NCBI RefSeq assembly: GCF_900090285.1
Contig: NZ_LT607754.1
Span: 3,684,001 to 3,748,000, forward strand
Source of the DNA: Micromonospora inositola
GTDB taxonomy: Bacteria; Actinomycetota; Actinomycetes; Mycobacteriales; Micromonosporaceae
Reading direction: 5' to 3'
Length of the DNA stretch: 64,000 nucleotides
Part shown: in pieces, positions 46,940 through 55,617 of the stretch
How the letters are laid out: each line of letters starts with the position of its first letter
How positions within the stretch are numbered: the first letter of the stretch is position 1
Notes under the pieces: model-generated
Told to the model about the DNA's origin: nothing
What the model saw: only the letters and a program-made list of their open reading frames with translations
Database searches by the model: none
Position numbers and translations under genes: made by a program

Positions 46940-48427
46940 CTACCAGGCGGGGCCGATCTGGTCGGCGACGATCTGGGCGGACATGGTGACCATGGGCAGG
47001 CCGCCGCCGGGGTGGCTGGAGCCGCCGACCAGCCAGAGCCCGTGGGCCGGTCCCCGGTTGGCGGGGCGGAGCAGCCCGCCCGCAGTGCCGTAGATCGTTC
47101 CGCCCGGGGCGCCGGTCGCCGCGTCCAGGTCGGCCGGGGTACGGATCTCCCGGAACACCAGCCGGTCCCGCACGTCCACGCCCCGCTCGGCGAGCACGTC
47201 GAGGATCCGGTCGGCGTACGCCTCGGCGAGCCCCGGCCGGCGCCAGTCGACCGCGCCCGGGGCGGTGCCGTGCCGGGCGGCGTTGACCAGCACGAACCAC
47301 GCCTCGTGCCCGTCCGGGCGGACCATCGGGTCGTCGGCGACGGTGACGAAGACGGTCGGGTCGACCGCCGGCCGGGCCCGGATCCCGCGCCCCGGGTCGC
47401 CGAAGACCGCGTCGAACTCGGCGTCGTGGTCGCGGGGGAAGAAGACGTTGTGGTGGGCCAGCCCGGAGTCGCCGCGTACGCCGAGCAGCAGCACGAAGCC
47501 GGCCAGGCTGCGGTCGGTCAGCCCGGCCAGCCGGCGGGGGTTGGGCAGCAGGTCCCGGTAGACGGTGAGCGCGTCGACGTTGGCCACCACCACGTCGGCG
47601 GGGACGGGCGCGGCGACACCGGCGAGACGTACGCCGTGGACCCGGCCACCCGTGGCGTCGATCCGGGTGACCGTGGCGCCGGTCTGCACGACCACGCCGA
47701 GGTCCAGGCAGCGGGAGAGCAGCGCGTCCGCGAGGGTGCCCAGCCCGCCGCGCAGGTACCAGCCGCCGAAGGTCAGCTCGGCGTAGGGGACGGCGACCAG
47801 CGCGGCCGGGGCCCGGCGCGGGTCGGCGCCGGTGTAGGTGGCGTACCGGTCGAGCAGCATCCGCAGCCGCGGGTCGGACAGGTGCTTGCGGCCCAGCCCG
47901 CGCAGGGTGCGGCCGGGCCCGATGGCGGCCAGGTCGCCCAGCCGCCAGGCCAGCGCGGCCAGGTCGCGGGGGGAGTCGACGGCGCGGCGCAGGATGTCCC
48001 GGTGCGACGCCTCCCAGACCCGGGCGGCGCGCCGCCAGAGCCGCTGCCAGTCGGCGGCGGCCCGGTCGTCGAGGGCGGCGCCGATCCGGGCGGCGAACTC
48101 GACCGGGTCGGCGCAGGAGTCCAGGGTGGGCCCGTCGCCGGGAAAGACGTGCCGGACGATCGGTTCCAGCGGCGTCAGGTCGAGGTACTCGTCGAGCTTG
48201 GCCCCGGTCGCCTCGAACAGGTCGTGGAAGACCTGGGGCAGGGTGAGCAGGCTCGGCCCGGTGTCGAAGTGGAACGACCCCGCCGGGGTGTCGTGGACGT
48301 ACCGGCCGAGCTTGCCGCCGACGGTGTCGGCCCGCTCGAAGACGGTGACCTCGTGCCCGGTGACGGCCAGCCGGGCGGCGGTGGCGAGGCCACCCACGCC
48401 GGCGCCGATGACCACGATCCGCGCCAT
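46940..48427 (-). CDS. crtI: Phytoene desaturase-type carotenoid oxidoreductase
   Basis: The 495-residue FAD enzyme introduces double bases in carotenoid chains. An N-terminal dinucleotide motif VVIGAGVGGLATAARLA and the desaturase-typical DTGPSLLTLP follow. The C-terminal GTIYGT and LVGGSSHPGGGLPMV match the CrtI family. It is the last gene of a six-gene operon, ten bases after the GT2 gene. Product saturation cannot be set by sequence alone: it may be the four-step desaturase, CrtD-like, or a C-1,2 desaturase. Confidence 0.88.
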   Translation of the reverse strand: MARIVVIGAGVGGLATAARLAVTGHEVTVFERADTVGGKLGRYVHDTPAGSFHFDTGPSLLTLPQVFHDLFEATGAKLDEYLDLTPLEPIVRHVFPGDGPTLDSCADPVEFAARIGAALDDRAAADWQRLWRRAARVWEASHRDILRRAVDSPRDLAALAWRLGDLAAIGPGRTLRGLGRKHLSDPRLRMLLDRYATYTGADPRRAPAALVAVPYAELTFGGWYLRGGLGTLADALLSRCLDLGVVVQTGATVTRIDATGGRVHGVRLAGVAAPVPADVVVANVDALTVYRDLLPNPRRLAGLTDRSLAGFVLLLGVRGDSGLAHHNVFFPRDHDAEFDAVFGDPGRGIRARPAVDPTVFVTVADDPMVRPDGHEAWFVLVNAARHGTAPGAVDWRRPGLAEAYADRILDVLAERGVDVRDRLVFREIRTPADLDAATGAPGGTIYGTAGGLLRPANRGPAHGLWLVGGSSHPGGGLPMVTMSAQIVADQIGPAW

Positions 48428-48437
48428 GCCGCGCCTC

Positions 48438-49565
48438 CTAGCTGACCGGGCGGCCCCGCCAGGACAGCCGGCGCCGCTTCCGCAGATGGTACGACCGAAA
48501 TGTCAGCCAACCGAGGACCCCGACCGACACGGGGTGTGCCAGCGCGTCGGGCCAGGCCCGCCCGCCGGTGGCCCGGGCGCTGGCCGCCCGCCCGGCGACG
48601 CCGAGCAGGTAGGCGAGGACCGCGAGGGCGGCCACCGCCGGCGCGCCGGCCAACACCGCTCCCACCGCGACCAGCGGGGGAGCGGTGTAGAGCAGGAGCA
48701 GCACGGTCACCACCGCGGCCGCCGCGAGCGGGTGGCCGAAGGAGGCCCAGAGCGACTTGGTGTAGCCGTCGCGCAGCTGTGGCCAGGTTTCGTACATCCG
48801 GCAGGCGGCCAGCTTCGAGCCGTCGGCGAGGGCGATCCGGCCGCCGGAGCGTTTCACCGCCCGGGCCAGCTCGATGTCCTCGAGGACCTTGTCGGCGACC
48901 GCCGCGTGCCCACCGGCCCGCAGGTAGCCGGCCCTGTCGACGACGAGGAACTGCCCGCCGGCCGCCGCGAGGGAGGGCCGCGGCGAGCGTTCCATCGCGC
49001 GCAGCGGCAGGAAGGTCAGCCACAGCCACTGCAGCAGCGGCTGCACCAGCCGGTCGGCCGCCGTCCGCACCAGGATCCGGGGGTACGGCGACAGCAGCGC
49101 CGCCCGGGCCGCGCGCAACTCGGTGACCGCGGCCGCGACGGCGTACGGGGCGAGCGCCACGTCGGCGTCGACGAAGGCCAGGACGGTGGCGGCCGGGTCG
49201 GTCCGGGTGGCGAGCTGCCAGCAGGCGTGCGGCTTGCCCAGCCAGCCGGGCGGCGGGGCGACCCCGGCGAGCAGGGTGAGTCGCGGGTCGTCACCGGCCA
49301 CCACGCGGACCACGTCGGCGGTGCCGTCGGTGGACCCGTCGTCGAGCACCACGATCCGCAGGTCGGGCACGCCCCGCTGGGCGAGCAGCGCGCGCAGGCA
49401 CGGCGCCACCCGGTCGGCCTCGTCGCGCAGCGGCAGCAGCACCGCCACCGGTTCGGTCACCTCGACCGGACCGGCGTCGGGGCGGCGCAGCCAGCGGGCG
49501 CCGTTGACCCAGGTGTGCGCAGTGAGCGCGGCGACCGTGAGGACGAGCGCGACGACGGCGGTCAT
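48438..49565 (-). CDS. Membrane-bound family 2 glycosyltransferase, probable carotenoid glycosyltransferase
   Basis: The 375-residue protein has an N-terminal membrane helix, a GT2 catalytic domain with IVVLDDGSTDGTADVV and FVDADVALA (DxD), the EDIEL acid, and three C-terminal helices. Genes of this kind next to cruF encode CruC-type glycosyltransferases that add sugar to the 2'-hydroxyl of psi-end carotenoids. The ATG overlaps the cruF stop. The acceptor is inferred from context. Confidence 0.84.
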   Translation of the reverse strand: MTAVVALVLTVAALTAHTWVNGARWLRRPDAGPVEVTEPVAVLLPLRDEADRVAPCLRALLAQRGVPDLRIVVLDDGSTDGTADVVRVVAGDDPRLTLLAGVAPPPGWLGKPHACWQLATRTDPAATVLAFVDADVALAPYAVAAAVTELRAARAALLSPYPRILVRTAADRLVQPLLQWLWLTFLPLRAMERSPRPSLAAAGGQFLVVDRAGYLRAGGHAAVADKVLEDIELARAVKRSGGRIALADGSKLAACRMYETWPQLRDGYTKSLWASFGHPLAAAAVVTVLLLLYTAPPLVAVGAVLAGAPAVAALAVLAYLLGVAGRAASARATGGRAWPDALAHPVSVGVLGWLTFRSYHLRKRRRLSWRGRPVS

Positions 49566-50380
49566 GCCGCCGCGTCGACGCCGGGGCGTGGCGCCGGGTG
49601 CGGCTGCCGGCGGTCGGCGCCGTCGCGCCGAGCGCGCCGGAGCGTCACCGCCAGGGGCACGGCGGTCACCGCCATGCCGACCGCGCCCCAGACCGCCGAG
49701 GCGGGCAGCCGGAGGAAGACGGCGTGGGCCAGCACGCTGGAGAAGTACGTCCACAGGTAGAGCGCGAACATCGGCGCGTCCCGCCCGTCGGCGCGGTCGG
49801 CGGTGGCCCCGGCGAGGGGGCGCAGCGCGGCCGTCAGCAGCACCGCGAAGAGCAGCCAGCCGAGGTAGTTGCTGACCGGGATGCCGGGCAGCCCGGGCAG
49901 CGCCGGGGTGGCGTCCCGCCACACCCAGTACCCCTCGGCCACCATCTGCGGGTCGAGGAAGAGGTCCCAGGTGGCCAGCCCGATCGCGGCCAGCGCGATC
50001 CGCCCGGGTCGGGACGGGGTGAGCCGGACCGCGGCCAGCCAGGCCGGCCAGGCCATCCAGGTCCAGGCGAGCGGGATGATCAGCGGCACCCCGGCCAGCT
50101 TCGGCCCCAGCTCCCCGGAGTAGTCGTAGCTGCCGAACGGGACGCTGGTGGCCACTCCGACCGCCTCGATCGCGAACCCGCCGCCGGTGGCCACCGCGAT
50201 CAGCGCCCCCGCCGTCCGCGCGCCCCGGGACAGCAGCGCGTGGCCGACGGAGAGCAGCCAGCCGAGCACGACGGTGGCCACGGTCAGCCCGGCCCGGGTC
50301 GCGCCGCCGGTGAGCGGGTAGCAGATCTGGGCGAGGACCAGGACGACCAGCAGCGCCCAGGGCAGTCGCCGCCGGATCAC
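49562..50380 (-). CDS. cruF: Carotenoid 1,2-hydratase-type (CruF/DUF422) membrane protein
   Basis: The 272-residue integral membrane protein has seven or eight hydrophobic segments and DUF422 landmarks: FGSYDYSGELGPKLAGVPLI, the WDLFLDPQMV stretch and PVSNYLGWLLFA. CruF homologues hydrate the psi end of acyclic carotenoids. The GTG start at 50380 overlaps the GNAT stop (GTGA). Context with CrtI and a GT2 enzyme suggests formation of glycosylated hydroxy-carotenoids like sioxanthin of Salinispora. Confidence 0.85.
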   Translation of the reverse strand: MIRRRLPWALLVVLVLAQICYPLTGGATRAGLTVATVVLGWLLSVGHALLSRGARTAGALIAVATGGGFAIEAVGVATSVPFGSYDYSGELGPKLAGVPLIIPLAWTWMAWPAWLAAVRLTPSRPGRIALAAIGLATWDLFLDPQMVAEGYWVWRDATPALPGLPGIPVSNYLGWLLFAVLLTAALRPLAGATADRADGRDAPMFALYLWTYFSSVLAHAVFLRLPASAVWGAVGMAVTAVPLAVTLRRARRDGADRRQPHPAPRPGVDAAA

Positions 50381-50955
50381 GGCGCGGGTGGGCCGGGCGC
50401 GGCGCGGGGGCCTGGCGGGGGCAGCGGCAGGTCCCGGCCGAGCACGCCGAACGCCCGCTCGTCGCCGGGAAAATGGAAGTGGCGCAGGATGTCGACGAAG
50501 CCGAACCGGCGGTACAGCCGCCACGCCCGGGACTTCTGTTCGTCGGCCTCCGGCGTGGAGAGCAGGGTGGTCGTCCCCTCCGCCATGCTGAGCAGGGCGC
50601 GCAGCTGGCCGGCGCCCAGGCCGTGCCCCTGCGCGGGCGGCCGGACGTGCAGCTCCACCACCTCGAAGCAGTGGGTCAGCCACCGGCGCCGGGCGTCGGC
50701 GTCCAGCGCCCGGTGCACCTGGTCGTGCCACCACTGGCCGGCGGCGCCGAGGTAGCCGTACCCGAAGCCGGCCAGGTGGCCCTCGGTGGTGAGGCTGGCG
50801 ACGGCCCGGAAGCCGGGGCGGCGGACGTGGGTGGCGATGTAGCCGCGCCGGGCCTCCAGCAGGTCGGCGCGGTAGCCCATGGCCTCGCCGTAGACGGCCA
50901 CCACGTCGTCCAGCCGCCGGACCAGATCGTCCGGCGTCCAGCGCACCAACCTCAT
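50377..50955 (-). CDS. GNAT family N-acetyltransferase in the carotenoid operon
   Basis: The 192-residue GNAT protein has the acetyl-CoA loop region VRPPAQGHGLGAGQLRALL and C-terminal WRLYRRFGFVDI. It overlaps its neighbours by four bases on each side, so it is a fixed member of this operon. It may acetylate or acylate a pathway product, or may simply be co-regulated. The substrate is unknown. Confidence 0.82.
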   Translation of the reverse strand: MRLVRWTPDDLVRRLDDVVAVYGEAMGYRADLLEARRGYIATHVRRPGFRAVASLTTEGHLAGFGYGYLGAAGQWWHDQVHRALDADARRRWLTHCFEVVELHVRPPAQGHGLGAGQLRALLSMAEGTTTLLSTPEADEQKSRAWRLYRRFGFVDILRHFHFPGDERAFGVLGRDLPLPPPGPRAAPGPPAP

Positions 50956-51683
50956 GCGTGTCCTCTCGCCGTTTCCGGGTCGCCCTCGGTGGCCCACCCG
51001 AGCACCGTCCGGTCGCCGATCACGTCGCGCACCTCGAACCGCGCGAAGAGTTCCTCCGCGTACCACCCCTCGGTGGGGGTGCGCGTGATCGCGGCGCGGT
51101 GCTCCGGGTGACGGTACGCGAACGCCACCAGGTCCGCCGGATCTCGCCACACGCTCACCGTGCCCTGCCAGCCCAGCGGGGCCTCGCCGACGCCGAACCG
51201 GGCGAGCAGCCCGGGCGCGGCGTGCAGGGCGGCGGCGACCGGCGGGATCGCCCGCCAGAAGGTGACCGCCCGGCGGGCCCGCAGCCGGGCCCGGGTCAGC
51301 GCCAGCACCGGCCCGTCGACCCGGTCGCCGGGCGGGTCGCCGAAGGGGCGGACGCCGGACCATTCGCCGCGGCTGGTCAGCGGGCGCAGCTCCATCCGGG
51401 CCGACCCGCGGGCGATCCGGGCCCACGAGCGGCCCACCGGCGAGTCGTCGAAGCGGGCCGCCGCGGCGGGGGAGTCCCAGACCACCAGCGCGGCCCACCG
51501 GGTCAGGTCGGCGTCGCCGGGACCGAAACCGGTGCCGGTCCCGGTGCCGAGCAGCTTGCCGAACCGTACGCCGGGGGTGCGGCGCAGCCGGAGCGGGTGC
51601 ACCGCCATCCGGGCCAGCGCCCGGGGCGCCGCGGTGCGGGGGATCCGCCACACGTGCAGCGTGACCAGTTCGGGAGTGCTCAC
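50952..51683 (-). CDS. Spheroidene-monooxygenase-like (CrtA) protein
   Basis: The 243-residue protein resembles CrtA-type carotenoid oxygenases: TLHVWRIPR at the N-terminus, GVRFGKLLGTGTG, ALVVWDSP, ELRPLTSRGEWSGVRPF, FWRAIPP, the GEAPLGWQGTVSVWRD stretch and TPTEGWYAEELFARF. CrtA oxygenases add keto groups at C-2 of acyclic carotenoids. Overlap with both neighbours by four bases gives tight coupling to cruF and crtI. Carotenoid substrate is inferred. Confidence 0.82.
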   Translation of the reverse strand: MSTPELVTLHVWRIPRTAAPRALARMAVHPLRLRRTPGVRFGKLLGTGTGTGFGPGDADLTRWAALVVWDSPAAAARFDDSPVGRSWARIARGSARMELRPLTSRGEWSGVRPFGDPPGDRVDGPVLALTRARLRARRAVTFWRAIPPVAAALHAAPGLLARFGVGEAPLGWQGTVSVWRDPADLVAFAYRHPEHRAAITRTPTEGWYAEELFARFEVRDVIGDRTVLGWATEGDPETARGHA

Positions 51684-52168
51684 GCCACCTCGGCCGGGGT
51701 CCCGGCGGTGATCCGCAGCAGCTCCGCGTACGTGGTCGGGAAGACCGCCTGCGGGACCCCGCCGGCGGCCCACACCTCGTCGTAGCCGGCAAGGTCGGTG
51801 TCGACGAGGGTGCGCAGCGGTCGCGGGTGGCCGACCGGGCCGACGCCGCCGATGACCTGGCCGGTGTGTTCCTTGACGAACTCGGGGGTGGCCCGGCGCA
51901 GCCGGGTGACCCCGATGGAGGCGGCCAGGCCGGCGACGTCCACCCGGTGCGCGCCGGAGATGAGCACCAGCAGGGGGGCGTCGTCCGCGTCGAAGATCAG
52001 CGAGTTGGCGATGGCGCCCACGCCGACGCCGAGCGCCTCGGCCGCCGCCGCGGCGGTGTGCACCGCCTCGGGCAGCAGGCGGACCTGGCTGGCGCCGCCG
52101 GTGCCGTCCCGCGCGCCCGCGTCGTCGAGCGCCCGTTGCACCGCCTGCACGTTCGGGTGTGGCTGCAT
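51680..52168 (-). CDS. YbaK/EbsC-family aminoacyl-tRNA deacylase
   Basis: The 162-residue protein has the YbaK fold order with IANSLIFDADDAPLLVLISG, KEHTGQVIGGVGPVGHP and DLAGYDEVWAAGG, which are conserved in the deacylases that clear mischarged tRNA(Pro). It heads a translationally coupled operon with carotenoid genes, but no functional link is apparent. It may be simply the first gene of the transcript. An ATG start at 52168 fits the family N-terminus. Confidence 0.85.
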   Translation of the reverse strand: MQPHPNVQAVQRALDDAGARDGTGGASQVRLLPEAVHTAAAAAEALGVGVGAIANSLIFDADDAPLLVLISGAHRVDVAGLAASIGVTRLRRATPEFVKEHTGQVIGGVGPVGHPRPLRTLVDTDLAGYDEVWAAGGVPQAVFPTTYAELLRITAGTPAEVA

Positions 52169-52257
52169 GCGGTCATTCTCCCCGGTCCACCACCCTCCGG
52201 TTCACCCGGCCACGCCGTCTGTCCCACCCCCGGGCCACCCGGGAGGGAGGGAGGGGG

Positions 52258-52989
52258 TCAGGGGTGGCGGGTTTTGATCAGGAGGTCGACGCCGTCGAGG
52301 ATGCGGGCCAGTCCGAAGTCGAGGGCCTGGTCCTGGGCGGCGTGCGCGGCCGCCGACGCCACCGCGGCGATCAGCGCGGGAAAGCGCTCCTCCCGGCCCT
52401 TGAGTAGGGCCGCCAGGCCGGATTGCAGCGCCTGCTCCGGCGCGCCGGTGTCCATCGCCGACACCTGCTGGGCCAGGTTGCGGGCGTGCCCGAGCAGGAG
52501 CACCGCGACGTCCAGCATCTCGCCGCCGTTGAGGCCGGTGCCGGTGAGGGCGGCGAGGGCCCGTTCCAGCCAGCCGAGCTCGTTCGGGCCCATGACGCGC
52601 GCGCCGACGGTGGCCGCCAGGGCCCAGGGATGCCGCCGGAAGCGGTCGAACAGCTGCCGGGCCCAGTCGTCGAGCTGGTCGCGCCAGCCGGCGCCCTCCG
52701 GTGGCGCGGGGGGTTCGCCCACCGCCGTCTCGATCATGAGGGCGACCAGCTCCGCCTTGCCGGGGACGTAGCGGTACAGCGCCATCTTGGTCACGTCCAG
52801 GGATTCGGCGACCCGCTGCATGGTCAGGCCGTCGAGCCCGTCGGCGTCGGCGATCGCGATGCCGGCCCGGGCGATCGCCGCCAGGGTGAGCGTGGGGCGC
52901 GGCCCACGTCTCGGCATGCTGGGCGTCCCCCACAGCAGCTCGATGACCTTCCGCTTGTCGGCCGCGCCGCCGGCGTCCGCCCGGTCCAT
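52258..52989 (-). CDS. TetR-family regulator of the divergent monooxygenase
   Basis: The 243-residue protein has an N-terminal TetR HTH (LTMQRVAESLDVTKMALYRYVPGKAELVALMIE) after a 25-residue extension, and a TetR_C-type ligand-binding domain. It is divergent from the flavin monooxygenase gene. The CTGTGTCC inverted repeats between them are the likely operator. It probably represses both genes until it binds a drug-like ligand. GGGAGAA precedes the ATG. Confidence 0.88.
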   Translation of the reverse strand: MDRADAGGAADKRKVIELLWGTPSMPRRGPRPTLTLAAIARAGIAIADADGLDGLTMQRVAESLDVTKMALYRYVPGKAELVALMIETAVGEPPAPPEGAGWRDQLDDWARQLFDRFRRHPWALAATVGARVMGPNELGWLERALAALTGTGLNGGEMLDVAVLLLGHARNLAQQVSAMDTGAPEQALQSGLAALLKGREERFPALIAAVASAAAHAAQDQALDFGLARILDGVDLLIKTRHP

Positions 52990-53022
52990 GGTTCTCCCGT
53001 CGATCGGTCTTGTCGGGGACGA

Positions 53023-53063
53023 AAACTGTGTCTACAGTACGCTGTGTCCAACGGACACAGTTT
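53023..53063. promoter_or_regulatory. TetR operator between tetR and the monooxygenase gene
   Basis: CTGTGTCC (53042-53049) pairs with GGACACAG (53053-53060) around AAC, and a further AAACTGTGTC at 53023-53032 mirrors GACACAGTTT at 53054-53063. The nested half-sites lie 20 bases upstream of the monooxygenase start. Confidence 0.65.
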
Positions 53064-53082
53064 AACTCCCGGGGGGAAAACC

Positions 53083-54279
53083 ATGTCTCACACCCTTCCG
53101 CTGCGCGGCCAACGCGTCCTGGTCTCCGGGGCCGGGGTCGCCGGGCCGGCGCTGGCCTGGTGGCTGGCCCGCTACGGCGCCGAGGTCACCGTGGTCGAGC
53201 TGGCCCCGGCGCTGCGCGCCAGCGGCTTCGCGGTCGACTTCCGCGGCCCCACCCACCTCGGCGTGCTGGCCGCCATGGGCGTGCTCGACGAGCTGCGCGC
53301 CGGGCAGACCCACGCCGGGGCGATCAGCTGCGTGGACGAGCACGACCGGGAGATCTTCCGGCTGCCGGCCGAGTTCGCCGGGGGCGAGCTGGAGGTCTAC
53401 CGCCGGGACCTCTCCCGGATCCTGTACGAGCACGGCGCCGACCGGGTGGAGTACCTGTTCGGGGACGTGATCACCGCCCTCGCCGAGACCGCCGACGGAG
53501 TACGCGTCGACTTCGCCCGCGCCGCGTCGCGCACCGTCGACCTGGTGGTCGGCGCGGACGGGCTGCACTCGGGCGTACGGCGGCTCGTCCTCGGCCCGGA
53601 GGCGGCGTACGTGCGGCACCTCGGCTACCACCTGGCCGGCTGGGACCTGCCCAACGAGCTGGGGGTGGGCGCCGTCCCCCGGCAGTACAACGTCCCCGGG
53701 CGGATGGCCAGCGTCGCCGCCGACCAGCGCGACCCGGACCGGGCCGGTGCCCTCGTCGTCTTCGCCGCACCCCGGCTCGACCTCGACTGGCGCGACCTCG
53801 ACCAGCAGAAGAAGCTCATCGCGGACGCCTTCGCCGGGCTGGGCTGGCACGTGCCGCACCTGCTGACCGGCCTGCGCGACGCGCCGGAACTGTACTTCGA
53901 CTCGATCAGCCGGGTGAGCGTGCCCCGTTGGCACACCGGCCGGACGGTGTTGCTCGGCGACGCGGCCTGGGGCGTCACGCTCGGCGGGATGGGCGTCGGC
54001 ACCGGCGTCGTCGGCGCGTACGTGCTGGCCGGCGAGCTGGCCCTGGCCGGCGGCGACCACCGGGTCGCCTTCCCCGCGTACGAGAGCCGGCTGCGCGGCT
54101 ACGCGATGCGCTGGCAGCGGGGCGCCAGCCCGGGCCGGTTCCTCGCCCCCGCCACCGGGTGGGGGCTGTGGCTGCGCAACCGGCTGCTGGCCACCCGGCC
54201 GGTCCAGTCGATGCTCCTGCGCAGCACCGGCTCGCTGGCCACCGATCTCGACCTGCCCGACTATCCGTCGCGGGTCTGA
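53083..54279 (+). CDS. FAD-dependent monooxygenase (TetX-like PHBH family)
   Basis: The 398-residue aromatic-hydroxylase-fold enzyme has an FAD motif VLVSGAGVAGPALAWWL, the DG motif VVGADGLHSGVRR and GDAAWGVTLGGMGVGTG. Such enzymes hydroxylate aromatic substrates or inactivate antibiotics such as tetracyclines or rifamycins. The TetR-controlled divergon layout suggests inducible detoxification. A GGGGGGAAAA ribosome site precedes the ATG. The substrate is unknown. Its end overlaps the convergent apbE remnant by 19 bases. Confidence 0.88.
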   Translation: MSHTLPLRGQRVLVSGAGVAGPALAWWLARYGAEVTVVELAPALRASGFAVDFRGPTHLGVLAAMGVLDELRAGQTHAGAISCVDEHDREIFRLPAEFAGGELEVYRRDLSRILYEHGADRVEYLFGDVITALAETADGVRVDFARAASRTVDLVVGADGLHSGVRRLVLGPEAAYVRHLGYHLAGWDLPNELGVGAVPRQYNVPGRMASVAADQRDPDRAGALVVFAAPRLDLDWRDLDQQKKLIADAFAGLGWHVPHLLTGLRDAPELYFDSISRVSVPRWHTGRTVLLGDAAWGVTLGGMGVGTGVVGAYVLAGELALAGGDHRVAFPAYESRLRGYAMRWQRGASPGRFLAPATGWGLWLRNRLLATRPVQSMLLRSTGSLATDLDLPDYPSRV

Positions 54280-55073
54280 GCCGCCGGTCGGGTTCCGGGC
54301 CAGTTCGGGGTGGCCCGGACCCGACCGGCGGCGTCCACCAGCAGGCCGGCGTACCCGTCGAGGGTGGCCAGCCAGTCGAGCGCGTCCGCGCCCCGGGCGA
54401 CGGCCGCGGTCGCGTACACGTCGGCCCAGAGCAGGTCGGGCCCGACCACGGTGACCGACCGGACGGCCTCCGCGGGCCGGCCGGCGTGCGGGTCCACGAT
54501 GTGCGCGCCGCGCCGCGAGGTCCCCGACGTGGCGACCGCGCCGCGCTCCCGCTCCAGCACGTCGAGCAGCCGCTCGGGACGCCCGGGGTCCTCCACCCCG
54601 ACCCGTCAGGTGGGCCGGCCCGGCGCGGCCCACAGCAGCACGTCCCCGCCGGCGTTGAGGCAGAGGTCGTGGTCGGGCAGGTCGGCCAGCCACCGCGCGG
54701 CCCGCTCCACCGCCCAGCCCTTGACCAGGCCGGACGGGTCGAAGCCGGTGCCGCCGGTGGGCAGCGGCAGGCGGTCGGCGTCGAACCACCCGTCGGTCCG
54801 CAGCCGGGCCAGCTCGCAGAGCTCCACCACCTCGCGTACGAGCGGCTCGGCGGTGGCCGGGTCGGGCCGTCGGCCGCCGAGCCGGCCCAGCACGCTCTCC
54901 AGCCGGTACGTGCTGAACACCGCGTCGACCTCCCGCAGCTCGGCGAAGACCCGCTCCACCCGCTCCGCCACCGGGTCCGTGCGCACCCGCGGTCCGCGCA
55001 GGTGCACGCTGACCGGCAGCCCCATCACCTGCACCACCCAGGCCCGCCGGTCCAGCTCCGCGGTCAGGTTCAT
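54261..55073 (-). pseudogene. apbE: FAD:protein FMN transferase (ApbE) interrupted by an in-frame TGA
   Basis: The product begins MNLTAELDRRAWVVQVMGLP, has VDAVFSTYR, FDPSGLVKGWAVE and LCLNAGGDVLLWA, then meets TGA at 54606-54608 after GRPT. Reading continues in the same frame with RVGVEDPGRPERLL, AVATSGTSRRGAHIVDP and the C-terminal ADVYATAAVARG. A Trp codon (TGG) is normally found there, so a single G-to-A change explains it. ApbE enzymes attach FMN to Thr of FMN-bind domains. The gene belongs with the FMN-bind and ferric-reductase genes upstream. Readthrough or a sequencing error are alternatives. Confidence 0.8.
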
Positions 55074-55087
55074 CGTCGCCACCCCGC

Positions 55088-55597
55088 TCACTTCAGGTGC
55101 GCCGCGTCGATCGCGGACTGGAGGGACTCGCGGTAGCCGTCGCTGGTGACGGTGGCCCCGGAGACGGTGTCGATCTGCGCGCTCTGCGCGGCGAGGGCCG
55201 ACTGCCGCAGGATCGGCACCGCGTAGTCGTTGATCTCCTGGTCCCGGCGGTTGCCGTCCGGCACCTGCACAGCGGTGACGTCGGTGATCTTGCCGCCGGA
55301 GACGGTGATCCGGACCTGCACCGGCCCCCACCGGGTCTGCGCCACCGACCCGGTGGCCTTCCCGTTGGCCGAGGAGCCGTTGGACGACGAGCCGTTGGAC
55401 GACGAGCCGCTCGAGTCCGAGCCGCCCGAGTCCGAGCCGCCCGAGTCGTCGGTCGCGGACCAGGAGCCCGCCGCGGAGCCGTCGGAGCGGGCGATCGCGC
55501 TGCTCTCCCCGCCGGGGCCCATCGTGCTGGTCTTGTAGCTGAACAGCAGCACCAGGGCGGCCACGGTGGAGAGCAGCCAGACGGTGATCCGTCGCAT
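55088..55597 (-). CDS. FMN-binding-domain protein (flavinylation substrate)
   Basis: The 169-residue protein has an N-terminal membrane anchor (ITVWLLSTVAALVLLFSY), a low-complexity Ser/Gly/Asn/Asp linker and an FMN_bind domain ending with DTVSGATVTSDGY. The SGATxT motif is the site where ApbE covalently attaches FMN by a phosphoester to Thr. It lies outside the membrane. The gene sits between ferric-reductase-like and apbE genes, consistent with a periplasmic-side electron-transfer chain. Confidence 0.87.
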   Translation of the reverse strand: MRRITVWLLSTVAALVLLFSYKTSTMGPGGESSAIARSDGSAAGSWSATDDSGGSDSGGSDSSGSSSNGSSSNGSSANGKATGSVAQTRWGPVQVRITVSGGKITDVTAVQVPDGNRRDQEINDYAVPILRQSALAAQSAQIDTVSGATVTSDGYRESLQSAIDAAHLK

Positions 55598-55617
55598 GGA
55601 TTCTCCCTTCGCGCCTG

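Noticed and set aside
54606..54608. TGA in apbE as selenocysteine
   Set aside because: A Trp is expected at this site, no Sec-type ApbE is known to me, and the nearby glutathione peroxidase uses Cys. A plain nonsense change is simpler.
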